Part shown: positions 36,553 through 46,296 of the stretch, piece by piece
Numbering within the stretch: the stretch's first letter is position 1
Layout of the letters: each line of letters begins with the position of its first letter
DNA from: Shewanella sp. GD04112
GTDB lineage: Bacteria; Pseudomonadota; Gammaproteobacteria; Enterobacterales; Shewanellaceae
Direction: 5' to 3'
Assembly: GCF_029835735.1 (NCBI RefSeq)
Contig: NZ_JAOEAL010000001.1
Location: 124,001 to 188,000 of the forward strand
DNA length: 64,000 nucleotides
Translations under genes and position numbers: made by a program
Notes under the pieces: model-generated
Told to the model about the DNA's origin: nothing
What the model saw: the letters and a program-made list of their open reading frames with translations, nothing else
The model's database searches: none

Positions 36553-38016
36553 ATGCGTGTTTCTAAGCGGAGTTATTTAGCGGGGTTATTGGCTATTTCG
36601 ACGAGCCTGTTGCCTTTGTCGTTAATGGCGGCGGATGAGGGGTTATTCACGCCTTTTCCTACGGCGAAATTAAAGGATGAATTGACGCGCCATTATGCAG
36701 AATATCCCTTTATTATCAGCGCGGGTGAACAAAGGTCTGACTATCGTTTTAAGCCTATCTTCGGTCAGGTCCATCAGCAAAAATACAAATTAGCGCCCGA
36801 ATACAGCCCTGCGCATATTCTCGATAATTACCGTGAACAGATTAAAAAGCTTGGTGGCGAAGTCCTATTCGAGTGTCTGCTTGAGGCATGTGGTGATTCT
36901 CGCCTATTGCGAGAGAAAATTGCCCTGTTGGATGGCGTTATTGGTGTTGAAAGTGGTTACTTGTTTGCTCGAGTGAAGAATGAGCAAAAAGAGTTTTATA
37001 CCGCTATACAAGCGGCAGTTATGAATGATTCTGCGGGTCTTCATATTACGACGCTCGAGGTGATCCCCGAGCCGTTAGATTTAGTCACGGTTAATGCCGC
37101 ATTTTTACAGCAAGCGCCTAAGCAAATCGAGTTTAAAGATAATCAAAAGAAGGATACGAATGGCGCCGAGGATCATCCGCTTATCAGCCGCTTAAAGGGA
37201 AGCTATATCCAGGACTTTAAACGCCAAGGCTTTGCGAGCACAGTATTTGTGTCTTCAATGGATGCAAGCAATAAGCCTGTGCTGGTGGAGCGTGCGGGTA
37301 AGTTGACTCAAAATGGCTATTCAATACCAAAGGAATATTCGGGTTATGAGGTGTTCACTAACTACAAGGTGGCATTGACTAAACTCGGATTTGAGACGCA
37401 ATTTGAGTGTCAGGGAAAGGCCTGTGGTAGGGAGGACAGGTTTATCAGAGCTATCGATTCTCTAGTGAATATTGGTAACGAAGACAGCCAGTTTTATGCT
37501 TGGTATACCTTAACGCGCCCCGAGGGGAATGTGCATGTGAGCACTTATACCATAGGTTATATCGGCGGGTTATGGACCGACTTGCGGGTGTTAGAGGAGA
37601 CTGAGCTTAAGGATGACCGCGTGGGGATCAATCTTGAGGCGCTGACCGACCAAATTGAAGCTAAGGGCCATGTTGCCTTAGAAGGGTTGTTATTCGAGTA
37701 CGATAGCGACCAGTTATTGCCCGAGGCGCAGCCCGTTGTCGAGGTGCTTGCCAGTTACTTAAAGGCAAATCCTAAGCGTGCATTTTATGTGGTGGGTCAT
37801 ACCGATGACAAAGGTAATCAAGCCTATAACCAAGGTCTATCCCAACGCCGCGCGGTGGCGATTGTGAAGTTATTGACCACGAGTCATGGTATTCAAACTC
37901 AACAATTGGAAGCCGTAGGCATAGGTGAACATGCTCCCGTTGCTAGCAACAGTGATGAGGCGGGGCAGCAGCAGAATCGCCGTGTCGAGTTAGTATTAAG
38001 ATCGGATACTAAGTAA
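36553..38016 (+). CDS. OmpA-family protein with duplicated DUF4892-like domain
   Basis: 487 residues from the ATG at 36553, which has GGAGG upstream; the open frame begins at 36478. The signal peptide ends LMA-AD. Two related domains follow, each with a pattern of the type Y..(x)..NYxxxLxKLGxExxFEC followed by ACG (near residues 100 and 290), resembling DUF4892. The C-terminal 115 residues are an OmpA peptidoglycan-binding domain: FEYDSDQLLPEAQ, VVGHTDDKGN and QNRRVELVL. It probably anchors an envelope protein to peptidoglycan. Confidence 0.85.
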   Translation: MRVSKRSYLAGLLAISTSLLPLSLMAADEGLFTPFPTAKLKDELTRHYAEYPFIISAGEQRSDYRFKPIFGQVHQQKYKLAPEYSPAHILDNYREQIKKLGGEVLFECLLEACGDSRLLREKIALLDGVIGVESGYLFARVKNEQKEFYTAIQAAVMNDSAGLHITTLEVIPEPLDLVTVNAAFLQQAPKQIEFKDNQKKDTNGAEDHPLISRLKGSYIQDFKRQGFASTVFVSSMDASNKPVLVERAGKLTQNGYSIPKEYSGYEVFTNYKVALTKLGFETQFECQGKACGREDRFIRAIDSLVNIGNEDSQFYAWYTLTRPEGNVHVSTYTIGYIGGLWTDLRVLEETELKDDRVGINLEALTDQIEAKGHVALEGLLFEYDSDQLLPEAQPVVEVLASYLKANPKRAFYVVGHTDDKGNQAYNQGLSQRRAVAIVKLLTTSHGIQTQQLEAVGIGEHAPVASNSDEAGQQQNRRVELVLRSDTK

Positions 38017-38042
38017 GCCCAATCGTTTGATTCAATAGATAT

Positions 38043-38081
38043 AAAAATGGCGTCAGCTCTTATCTAGTTGGCGCCATTTTT
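38043..38081 (+). terminator. Intrinsic terminator after the OmpA-like gene
   Basis: AAAAATGGCG pairs with CGCCATTTTT around a loop of about 19 bases that can itself fold. A- and T-runs on both sides allow it to act for the convergent AbgT gene as well. Confidence 0.82.
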
Positions 38082-38136
38082 GTTTATCTGTAGTCGCTCA
38101 GCCGACGATCTCAGCCAAGCGATATTTATACTAAGG

Positions 38137-39696
38137 CTAAGATAGTGCGGGGAAGGTCAGCGAGCTGCCAATTCCTAGTGGTAGACCTAGGGCCCAGTAA
38201 GCCAATAAGAAACCGCTCCAAAGCAGGAGAAAACTGATTGAAAACGGCAACATCAGTGCCACTAGAGTGCCAATGCCTGATTCCTTAACGTATTTTTGGC
38301 AAAACACCACAATCAACGGAAAATAAGGCATCAGCGGAGTGATGATATTGGTCGACGAGTCGCCCACGCGGTAAGCGGCTTGGGTCAGATCGGGCGATAC
38401 GCCTAGTTCCATTAACATGGGTACCATGATGGCTCCAATCAAAGCCCATTTGGCCGACGCCGAGCCGACTAATAGATTGACGAACGCCGTGAGAAACACT
38501 ATCCCCACCAAAGTCACGCCCATAGGAAGGGCCAATTCTTTCAACGCCAACGCGCCTTTAATCGCCATTAATGCGCCTAAATTGGATTGACCAAAGGCAT
38601 AAATAAACTGGGCGCAGAAGAAGGCCATGACGATGTAATAACCCATGCCGCTCATGGACTTACTCATGCCTTGAATAATGGCCCTGTGGTTATTCGCCGT
38701 GCCCGCAACATAGCCATAGACTATGCCTGGCACGAGGAAGAACACAAAAATAATCGCCACAATGGAGCGCATTAAGGGAGCCGAGGCACTGGTTAGCGCG
38801 CCATCGGTACCACGCCAGGCAGAGTTGTCACCATAGGCGGTAAACACTAGCCCTAAGGCACATAACAACATGGCGCCCATGGCGAATTTGAGACCTCGGC
38901 GCTCATGGGGCGCCAGCTCATCAAGCGTTGGGAGTGTGCTGGGATCGCCATTCACCGCGGTGTTTTTTAGGCGCGGCTCAATCACTTTATCCGTTAAGAA
39001 CCAACCAACTAAGATGATTAACACGGCTGAAGCCGACGTAAAGAAGATATTATTCAGTGGGTTAATCGTTAATGTGGCCGCTGCGGGATCGGCGGATAAT
39101 CTTGCCGCAGCCTGAGTTAAGCCCGCTAACATAGGGTCAAGGCTCGAAGGCACGCCCACGGTCGCAGAAAAACCGCCGGATACGCCCGCGAAAGCGGCGG
39201 CAATACCGGCTAGGGGATGACGGCCCGCGGCATAGAAGATCACCGCGCCGAGTGGGATAACCAGTACATAACCCGCATCTACCGCGACATGGCTCAGGAT
39301 ACCCACGGCGATCAATACCGGGGTGAGTAACATCTTGGGGGTAACAGATAAAATCGAGCGCAGTCCGGCATTAATAAAGCCAGTATGCTCAGCCACGCCA
39401 AGCCCCAGCATAGCAACTAGCACGACACCCAGCGGCGGAAAAGTCACAAAAGTGGAGACTATGTTCGAGGTAAATGCAGTCAGTGCGCCGCCTTCGAGCA
39501 TATTCACGACTTGAATGGGGTTGCCTGTTCGAGGGTCGATTTCATCAAAACTGACACCCGATAATCCCCAGGAGATCAGCCAGACTAAGCCCAGAAACAT
39601 CGCAAATAACACCGCCGGATCGGGCAGCTTATTGCCGACGACTTCGACGCCATTGAGAAATCGCTGGAATCCAGTGACAGGTTTATGGTTTTCCAT
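38137..39696 (-). CDS. AbgT-family transporter
   Basis: 519 residues with about 12 to 13 helices. The N-terminal PVTGFQRFLNGVEVVGNKLP and blocks GLGVAEHTGFINAGLR, FAGVSGGFSATVGV and YRVGDSSTNIITPLMPYFP are characteristic of AbgT. E. coli AbgT takes up p-aminobenzoyl-glutamate, while structurally studied homologues (MtrF, YdaH) export sulfonamides. Either role is possible here. No abgA/abgB peptidase genes are adjacent. Confidence 0.9.
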   Translation of the reverse strand: MENHKPVTGFQRFLNGVEVVGNKLPDPAVLFAMFLGLVWLISWGLSGVSFDEIDPRTGNPIQVVNMLEGGALTAFTSNIVSTFVTFPPLGVVLVAMLGLGVAEHTGFINAGLRSILSVTPKMLLTPVLIAVGILSHVAVDAGYVLVIPLGAVIFYAAGRHPLAGIAAAFAGVSGGFSATVGVPSSLDPMLAGLTQAAARLSADPAAATLTINPLNNIFFTSASAVLIILVGWFLTDKVIEPRLKNTAVNGDPSTLPTLDELAPHERRGLKFAMGAMLLCALGLVFTAYGDNSAWRGTDGALTSASAPLMRSIVAIIFVFFLVPGIVYGYVAGTANNHRAIIQGMSKSMSGMGYYIVMAFFCAQFIYAFGQSNLGALMAIKGALALKELALPMGVTLVGIVFLTAFVNLLVGSASAKWALIGAIMVPMLMELGVSPDLTQAAYRVGDSSTNIITPLMPYFPLIVVFCQKYVKESGIGTLVALMLPFSISFLLLWSGFLLAYWALGLPLGIGSSLTFPALS

Positions 39697-39858
39697 TTGG
39701 GTGTCGCTTCCTAAAAATGATGATTGTTATCGATGATTATAAAAACGCAGCATTAATTTAAGCTTGGTTTAACTAATCGATAAGAAATAAAACACATAAA
39801 AATCTACCGCAGTGACTTTAGTGCGGTTGGCTCTTAGTCATCAAATCAACAGGCAAAT

Positions 39859-39895
39859 AAAAAGCGCGGGTTCATCGCTGAACCCGCGCTTTTTT
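39859..39895. terminator. Strong bidirectional terminator downstream of pckA
   Basis: AAAAAGCGCGGGTTC (39859-39873) pairs with GAACCCGCGCTTTTT (39880-39894) around six bases: a 15-bp perfect stem with A- and T-runs on both sides. It follows pckA (minus strand). Confidence 0.92.
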
Positions 39896-39941
39896 ACTCA
39901 ACAATGTGTTTGATTACATTATCTAAATGAATCCGCTGCGC

Positions 39942-41483
39942 CTATGCCTTTGGGCCAGCGTTACGGATGGCATCAGACACTTGGTACTTAGCGAAGTTCT
40001 TAGTGAAGGCTTCGGCCAGTTTTTGGGCGTATTCGGCGTACAGTGCCTTATCGCTCCAAGTATTCACTGGGTTGAGTAGGTTAGTGTCTACACCCGGTAC
40101 CGCCACAGGCACGGCCAGATTCAGCGTCTCTAAGTGTACGGTGTCGACGTTTTTCAGTTCACCGCTGACAATCGCATCGACAATGGCGCGAGTCGTTGGG
40201 ATGTCGAAACGTTTACCAATACCGTGTGGGCCGCCAGTCCAGCCAGTGTTCACTAAGTACACTTGGCTACCGAATGACTCGATACGCTTCATCAGCAGCT
40301 CCGCATACACGCCCGCAGGACGTGGGAAGAAAGGTGCGCCGAAGCAGGTAGAGAAGGTGGACTGAATCGCCGAGGTTGAACCGATTTCAGTCGAACCGAC
40401 TTTAGCTGTGTAGCCAGAGAGGAAGTGGTAAGCCGCTTGCTCTTTACTCAGGATAGAAACTGGTGGTAATACGCCAGACACGTCGCAGGTTAAGAACACC
40501 ACAGCGTGTGGCTCGGCGCCACGGTTGTCTTCTTTACGCTGAGCGATATGCTCGAGTGGGTAAGCCGCACGGGTGTTTTCCGTCAGGCTGCTGTCTTTGT
40601 AGTTAGGCACGCGGTGCTCGTCCATTACCACGTTTTCCAGCACAGTACCGAAGCGAATCGCATCCCAAATCACAGGCTCGTTCTTTTGGCTCAGGTCGAT
40701 ACACTTGGCGTAGCAACCGCCTTCGATGTTGAATACGCCGCCCGGTGCCCAGCCGTGCTCATCGTCACCGATCAGGAAGCGTTTTGGATCAGCAGACAGG
40801 GTGGTTTTACCCGTGCCTGACAGACCGAAGAATAGGGTAGTGTCGCCGTCTTTACCTACGTTAGCCGAGCAGTGCATTGGCAATACGCCTTGGGCTGGCA
40901 GCAGGAAGTTTTGTACAGAGAACATCGACTTCTTCATTTCGCCAGCGTATTTCAGGCCCGCTAGCAACACTTTGCGCTCGGCAAAGTTTAAGATCACCGC
41001 CGCATCTGAATTGGTGCCATCACGCTCAGGAACACAGACGAAGTCTGGCGCGTTGATGATTTGCCATACAGGCTTGTCTTGACGGTTAAATTCTTCTGGG
41101 ATGATAAAAAGGTTGCGGGCGAACAGTTGGTGCCAAGCGTATTGAGTCGTCACGCGCACTGGCTGGTAATGTTCTGGGTCTGCACCGACTTCGAGGTCAG
41201 ATACAAACAACTCTTTATCGGCGAGGAATGCTTCTACGCGCGCCCATAATCCTTCAAAAGCACCGGGTTCAAATGCTTGGTTGACGGGTCCCCATTCGAT
41301 GTCAGCCGCTGAACTGTCTTCTTTTACGATAAAACGATCGCCAGGAGAGCGACCGGTGCGGGTACCGGTTTTAGCGACCAGTGCGCCGTTTGCAGTCAAT
41401 TCACCTTCGCCGCGTAGCAGGGCAAATTCGACCAGTTGTGCTGTTGAGGGGTTGTAATGAACGCGGTTTAATCCATCCGCCAT
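39942..41483 (-). CDS. pckA: Phosphoenolpyruvate carboxykinase (ATP)
   Basis: A 513-residue cytosolic enzyme that converts oxaloacetate and ATP to phosphoenolpyruvate, CO2 and ADP in gluconeogenesis. Visible motifs are RTGRSPGDRFIV, the kinase-1a P-loop GLSGTGKTT at residues 220-228, then LIGDDEHGW (metal site) and FLSGYTAKVGSTE. Length is normal for the ATP-dependent class. It stands alone, with a 15-bp terminator downstream, and lies in the same strand block as hslO and hslR. Confidence 0.96.
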   Translation of the reverse strand: MADGLNRVHYNPSTAQLVEFALLRGEGELTANGALVAKTGTRTGRSPGDRFIVKEDSSAADIEWGPVNQAFEPGAFEGLWARVEAFLADKELFVSDLEVGADPEHYQPVRVTTQYAWHQLFARNLFIIPEEFNRQDKPVWQIINAPDFVCVPERDGTNSDAAVILNFAERKVLLAGLKYAGEMKKSMFSVQNFLLPAQGVLPMHCSANVGKDGDTTLFFGLSGTGKTTLSADPKRFLIGDDEHGWAPGGVFNIEGGCYAKCIDLSQKNEPVIWDAIRFGTVLENVVMDEHRVPNYKDSSLTENTRAAYPLEHIAQRKEDNRGAEPHAVVFLTCDVSGVLPPVSILSKEQAAYHFLSGYTAKVGSTEIGSTSAIQSTFSTCFGAPFFPRPAGVYAELLMKRIESFGSQVYLVNTGWTGGPHGIGKRFDIPTTRAIVDAIVSGELKNVDTVHLETLNLAVPVAVPGVDTNLLNPVNTWSDKALYAEYAQKLAEAFTKNFAKYQVSDAIRNAGPKA

Positions 41484-41641
41484 AGTGAGGTCTCCATTGA
41501 CTTGTATTTGTAAGGTTATTTTTTTATCGATCGTCTGCCGATTTGTTTTTATTTATCGCCCGAGGCGTGCTAGGGGACAAAGTGTGCCGATTGTATCCTA
41601 TCCGCGGGTAAAGTGTGAGCTGGATCATTGAGGCGGTACAA

Positions 41642-41667
41642 AAAAGGGCACCCTAAGGTGCCCTTTT
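41642..41667 (-). terminator. Intrinsic terminator after hslO
   Basis: AAAAGGGCACC (41642-41652) pairs with GGTGCCCTTTT (41657-41667) around CTAA. On the minus strand the T-run is formed by the A-run that ends at 41645. Confidence 0.9.
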
Positions 41668-41683
41668 AACAGTCAATTTTGAC

Positions 41684-42544
41684 TTACTGCTGGGTATTTG
41701 AAGCCGTGCCGTTGGCATAAATAGCTGCGATATCAATACCATCGAATACGTATTTGGCATTGCAGTACTCACAACCCATTTCGACCTTACCGTCTTCGGC
41801 CAGAATGGCTTCGACTTCGGCTTGATCAATGGTTTTGATCGCGGCTGCGCTGCGCTCACGTGAGCAAGTACACTTGAAGCTGACTTCGATAGGATCGAAC
41901 AGACGCACTTCTTCTTGGTGATATAAGCGGTGCAAGACGTCCTGCGCATCTAAGGTGAATAACTCTTCTGCCTTGATGGTCGCGGTCAGCTGACACAAAT
42001 GCTCGAAGTCGGCATTGTGGTCTTCTTGGCTTGGCAAGACTTGCAGGAACATACCCGCAGCTTGCTTACCGTCGGCAAATAACCAGAGTGCAGTAGGTAA
42101 TTGCTCTGATTGGTTAAAGTAGTCTTCGACACAGGCGGCTAAGGTTGGTTTGTCGAGGGCGACCACGCCTTGGTAACGCTCGCCTTCATCTGGCGTCAGG
42201 GTGATAACCATATAACCTTGGCCAAACAGATCGGCGAGGCTAGCATCGTCGGCTAACTCGCCTTCCCAGCGGGCAATACCGCGTAATTGCTGCTGGTTAT
42301 TTCCATTGATCACCGCCAGTGATACTGGGCCGTTGCCCTGCAGCTGCACGCTGATATCGCCACTGAATTTTAAGGTGGCAGTTAACAGAGACGTCGCCGC
42401 CAGCAATTCACCCAGCAGGATTTGCAACACGGGTGGGTAAGCGTGTGAGCCAATCACCTGTTGATAGCTGTCTTGTAACTGTACGAGTTCGCCACGCACA
42501 TCGGCATTGTCGAACAGGTAGCGGTTTAAAATATCTTGTATCAT
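41684..42544 (-). CDS. hslO: Redox-regulated chaperone Hsp33
   Basis: 286 residues from the ATG at 42544 (MIQDILNRYLF); an upstream GTG at 42556 is unlikely. Hsp33 is a cytosolic holdase activated by oxidation. The N-terminal DNADVRGELVQLQDSY and the C-terminal zinc-binding cysteines CTCSRE and CEYCNAKY (CXC...CXXC) are present. It lies 36 bases after hslR on the same strand, the same hslR-hslO pairing seen in E. coli. Confidence 0.95.
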   Translation of the reverse strand: MIQDILNRYLFDNADVRGELVQLQDSYQQVIGSHAYPPVLQILLGELLAATSLLTATLKFSGDISVQLQGNGPVSLAVINGNNQQQLRGIARWEGELADDASLADLFGQGYMVITLTPDEGERYQGVVALDKPTLAACVEDYFNQSEQLPTALWLFADGKQAAGMFLQVLPSQEDHNADFEHLCQLTATIKAEELFTLDAQDVLHRLYHQEEVRLFDPIEVSFKCTCSRERSAAAIKTIDQAEVEAILAEDGKVEMGCEYCNAKYVFDGIDIAAIYANGTASNTQQ

Positions 42545-42580
42545 CTTGTATCTCACTGTTAGGTAACTTTTACGTAATTC

Positions 42581-42979
42581 TTAGCATTCTTTAAAACGGA
42601 TAAGTTGGCGTCGTTGCTTTTTATCCGGTTTATGGTCGGGCGCAGGATTATTGAGAATATTCAATCGTCTTGCTTCGGCATTTACCGCACGCTTGGCTAT
42701 ACTGGCGGCCGTTTCTTCGTACAATTCCTGCGCAATCGATGCACTTTGTCGCATTTCAGATAATTTTTTTATGACGATCTCTTTATCGTCATATCCCTGT
42801 CGTATCTTAAGGACGGCACCTATCTCAGCATTCTTACTAGATTTGGTGCGAGCACCGTTGTAATGTACTTTGCCGCCGTTGATCATTTCTTTGGCAATGG
42901 CACGGGTTTTATAAAAACGTGCGGCCCATAACCACTTATCGAGTCGAACGCTGCCACTGTCGCCTGAACTTTGTGTCAT
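42581..42979 (-). CDS. hslR: Heat-shock protein 15, S4 RNA-binding protein
   Basis: 132 residues from the ATG at 42979 (MTQSSGDSG), which has GGAGAC upstream. The S4 domain VRLDKWLWAARFYKTRAIAK...GGKVHYNGARTKSS is complete, and the C-terminus is basic (KPDKKQRRQLIRFK). Hsp15 binds stalled 50S subunits that carry nascent peptidyl-tRNA. It forms the upstream gene of hslR-hslO and is divergent from gspC. Confidence 0.94.
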   Translation of the reverse strand: MTQSSGDSGSVRLDKWLWAARFYKTRAIAKEMINGGKVHYNGARTKSSKNAEIGAVLKIRQGYDDKEIVIKKLSEMRQSASIAQELYEETAASIAKRAVNAEARRLNILNNPAPDHKPDKKQRRQLIRFKEC

Positions 42980-43230
42980 AGTGTCTCCAAGATAAAAGAT
43001 CGATGAGTTCACATGCTGAACAATAAAATGCCTAAGCCGCATTGCTATTATGTTAAAGGGTGGTGCGCTTCACACCCTTTTGAGGCGGGCAAAGTTAGCA
43101 TAAATGGCCAATTTTCGCCAATTGCAATACTGTTATGGGGTTGTTGCCAAATGCGGCCTAGGTTAGCATGTGGCGAACATTCTAATTTTTATAATCAGAA
43201 CAGAGACCTGTATTGAGGGTCCACATAAAT

Positions 43231-44157
43231 ATGGATTTATTAGATAAAGTTATCGCTAAAGCTGCAAGTATCCCGCATAAGCCATTGAGTCAGGTTGTTT
43301 TCTGGTTTGGTTTTATTCTGTGTTTACTCTTAGCCGCGCAAATTACATGGAAACTCGTACCTAGCACTTCATCCCCAACGGCTTGGTCTCCTACGGCTGT
43401 CACCACGACAGGTAAAGGGGCTGGGCAAGTTGATCTGGCGGGATTACAGCAGCTTGCACTGTTTGGCAGAGCCGATGCCAAAACGGATAAACCGAAAGTG
43501 GAAGTGGTTGAGACTGTGACCGATGCGCCTAAGACGTCACTCTCGATTCAATTAACGGGTGTGGTGGCCTCGACCGCCGATCAAAAAGGCCTCGCGATTA
43601 TTGAGTCCAGCGGCAGCCAAGAAACCTACAGCCTAGGCGATAAGATTAAAGGCACTTCGGCTTCGTTAAAAGAAGTCTACGCTGACCGGATTATCATCAC
43701 CAACGCGGGCCGTTATGAGACCCTGATGCTCGATGGTCTGGTTTACACCAGCCAAAGCCCGGCGAATCAGCAACTACAAAAGGCTAAGAGTGAAAAAGCC
43801 GAGGTGGTTAGCCGCGTGGATCAGCGCAAAAATGCTGAAATTTCCCAAGAGCTGGCCGAATCCCGCAGCGAACTCTTAGCCGACCCCAGCAAAATCACCG
43901 ATTACATCGCGATTTCTCCCGTCAGACAGGGCGAAAGCGTCGTGGGTTACCGTCTAAACCCGGGTAAAGATGTGAACCTTTTTAAGCAAGCGGGCTTTAA
44001 ACCCAATGACCTTGCGAAATCGATTAATGGATACGACCTGACTGTGATGAGTCAGGCGTTAGAAATGATGAGCCAATTGCCTGAATTAACTGAAGTTTCT
44101 GTTATGGTGGAACGGGAAGGACAATTGGTTGAAATCATGTTTAGTTTGCCGCAATAA
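43231..44157 (+). CDS. gspC: Type II secretion protein GspC
   Basis: 308 residues from the ATG at 43231 (a TTG at 43213 is also open). There is one N-terminal membrane helix (about residues 21-42, QVVFWFGFILCLLLAAQITW), a periplasmic HR domain (LSIQLTGVVASTADQKGLAI) and a C-terminal PDZ domain with LNPGKDVNLFKQAGFKPNDL. GspC links the inner-membrane platform to the secretin GspD and helps select substrates. It is the first gene of the gspC-N operon. GAGGG lies upstream. Confidence 0.94.
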   Translation: MDLLDKVIAKAASIPHKPLSQVVFWFGFILCLLLAAQITWKLVPSTSSPTAWSPTAVTTTGKGAGQVDLAGLQQLALFGRADAKTDKPKVEVVETVTDAPKTSLSIQLTGVVASTADQKGLAIIESSGSQETYSLGDKIKGTSASLKEVYADRIIITNAGRYETLMLDGLVYTSQSPANQQLQKAKSEKAEVVSRVDQRKNAEISQELAESRSELLADPSKITDYIAISPVRQGESVVGYRLNPGKDVNLFKQAGFKPNDLAKSINGYDLTVMSQALEMMSQLPELTEVSVMVEREGQLVEIMFSLPQ

Positions 44158-44181
44158 CACGCGTTAGAGGAAAGTAAAATA

Positions 44182-46296
44182 ATGAATAACAAACGGATTC
44201 GACGCAAACTGATTGCTGGAGTTGTGGCTGGCGCCACTATGCTGACCTCGCAATTTGTTTGGTCTGAACAATATGCGGCCAACTTTAAAGGCACTGATAT
44301 CCAAGAATTTATCAACATTGTTGGTAAAAACCTGAATAAAACCATCATTGTTGACCCGACCATTCGCGGCAAGATCAACGTGCGCAGTTATGATCTGCTC
44401 AACGATGAGCAGTATTACCAATTCTTCCTCAACGTGCTGCAAGTTTACGGTTATGCCATCGTCGAGATGGAAAACAACGTCATCAAGGTCATTAAAGACA
44501 AAGATGCGAAAACCGCTGCGATTCGTGTTGCCAACGACAACGACCCAGGTTTGGGCGATGAAATGGTCACCCGCATCGTGGCGTTGTATAACACCGAAGC
44601 CAAGCAGTTAGCGCCGTTATTACGCCAGTTAAACGATAACGCCGGTGGCGGTAACGTAGTGAACTACGACCCATCGAACGTATTGATGTTATCTGGCCGC
44701 GCAGCGGTGGTTAATAAGTTAGTTGAAATCATTCGCCGTGTAGATAAACAGGGTGATACCTCTGTTCAAGTCGTGCCACTTGAATATGCTTCTGCTGGCG
44801 AAATGGTGCGAATTATCGATACCCTGTACCGCGCGACAGCTAACCAAGCGCAGCTTCCCGGACAAGCGCCTAAGGTTGTTGCCGACGAGCGGATTAACGC
44901 CGTAGTGGTCAGTGGTGATGAAAAGAGTCGTCAACGGGTGGTGGAGCTGATCCACCGTCTCGATGCCGAGCAAGCCAGCACGGGCAATACGAAAGTACGT
45001 TATTTACGTTATGCCAAGGCCGAAGACTTAGTTGAAGTGCTAACCGGTTTCGCCCAAAAGTTGGAAGGTGAAAAAGATCCTAGCGCTCAGGCAGCGGGTG
45101 GTGGCAAACGTCGTAATGAAATCAATATTATGGCCCACACTGATACTAACGCATTAGTGATCAGCGCTGAGCCAGATCAAATGCGCACTATTGAAAGCGT
45201 GATCAACCAACTCGATATTCGCCGCGCCCAAGTATTAGTAGAAGCCATTATCGTGGAAGTTGCCGAAGGCGATAACGTCGGCTTTGGGGTGCAATGGGCC
45301 GCGAAAGCGGATGGTGGCACTCAGTTCAATAACTTAGGCCCAACCATAGGCGAGATTGGCGCGGGTGTATGGCAGGCGCAGGATAAAGAAGGAACCTATA
45401 TCACTAACCCAAGCACGGGCGAGGTGATTGGCCAGAACCCAAAAACTAAGGGTGATGTGACCTTGTTGGCGCAAGCCTTAGGGAAAGTGAATGGTATGGC
45501 GTGGGGCGTGGCCATGGGCGACTTTGGCGCCCTAATACAAGCAGTGTCGGCCGATACCAACTCAAACGTACTGGCAACACCTTCGATTACGACGTTGGAT
45601 AACCAAGAAGCCTCGTTTATCGTCGGTGACGAAGTGCCGATTCTGACGGGTTCTACCGCCAGCTCAAACAACAGTAACCCATTCCAAACCGTTGAACGGA
45701 AAGAGGTTGGGGTGAAGTTAAAAGTGGTGCCGCAGATCAACGAAGGCAACGCGGTTAAGCTTGCGATTGAGCAAGAAGTCTCGGGCGTAAACGGTAACAC
45801 GGGTGTAGATATCTCCTTCGCGACTCGCCGTTTAACCACCACTGTAATGGCCGACTCAGGACAAATCGTGGTGCTCGGTGGTTTGATTAACGAAGAAGTC
45901 CAAGAAAGCGTGCAGAAAGTGCCATTCCTCGGTGATATTCCGGTACTTGGCCATCTATTCAAGTCGTCTTCTAGTAAGAAGACCAAAAAGAACCTGATGA
46001 TCTTTATCAAGCCCACTATTATTCGTGATGGTGTGACTATGGAAGGAATTGCAGGCCGTAAATACAATTATTTCAGAGCATTACAACTTGAGCAGCAAGA
46101 GCGTGGCGTGAACTTGATGCCAAATACTCAAGTGCCAATCTTGGAAGAATGGAATCAGTCTGAGTACGTGCCACCGGAAGTAAACGATATTTTGGATCGT
46201 TACAAAGAAGGCAAAGGGTTAGAAACTCAGATGCGTAAAACGGACTCGACCCTCAAGTCGCTGGATGAAAACAAGAACAAAGACAAAACACAATGA
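44182..46296 (+). CDS. gspD: Type II secretion secretin GspD
   Basis: A 704-residue outer-membrane secretin. The signal peptide ends at VWS-EQ, and YAANFKGTDIQEFINIVGKN is the N0 domain. KH-like N1 to N3 repeats follow (for example ARYLRYAKAEDLVEVL-type blocks). The secretin core runs from about residue 345 and includes VPFLGDIPVLGHLFKS and the gate/beta-lip region. The last 80 residues form an S-domain-like tail. Twelve to fifteen copies would form the exit channel. It lies 24 bases after gspC. Confidence 0.96.
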   Translation: MNNKRIRRKLIAGVVAGATMLTSQFVWSEQYAANFKGTDIQEFINIVGKNLNKTIIVDPTIRGKINVRSYDLLNDEQYYQFFLNVLQVYGYAIVEMENNVIKVIKDKDAKTAAIRVANDNDPGLGDEMVTRIVALYNTEAKQLAPLLRQLNDNAGGGNVVNYDPSNVLMLSGRAAVVNKLVEIIRRVDKQGDTSVQVVPLEYASAGEMVRIIDTLYRATANQAQLPGQAPKVVADERINAVVVSGDEKSRQRVVELIHRLDAEQASTGNTKVRYLRYAKAEDLVEVLTGFAQKLEGEKDPSAQAAGGGKRRNEINIMAHTDTNALVISAEPDQMRTIESVINQLDIRRAQVLVEAIIVEVAEGDNVGFGVQWAAKADGGTQFNNLGPTIGEIGAGVWQAQDKEGTYITNPSTGEVIGQNPKTKGDVTLLAQALGKVNGMAWGVAMGDFGALIQAVSADTNSNVLATPSITTLDNQEASFIVGDEVPILTGSTASSNNSNPFQTVERKEVGVKLKVVPQINEGNAVKLAIEQEVSGVNGNTGVDISFATRRLTTTVMADSGQIVVLGGLINEEVQESVQKVPFLGDIPVLGHLFKSSSSKKTKKNLMIFIKPTIIRDGVTMEGIAGRKYNYFRALQLEQQERGVNLMPNTQVPILEEWNQSEYVPPEVNDILDRYKEGKGLETQMRKTDSTLKSLDENKNKDKTQ

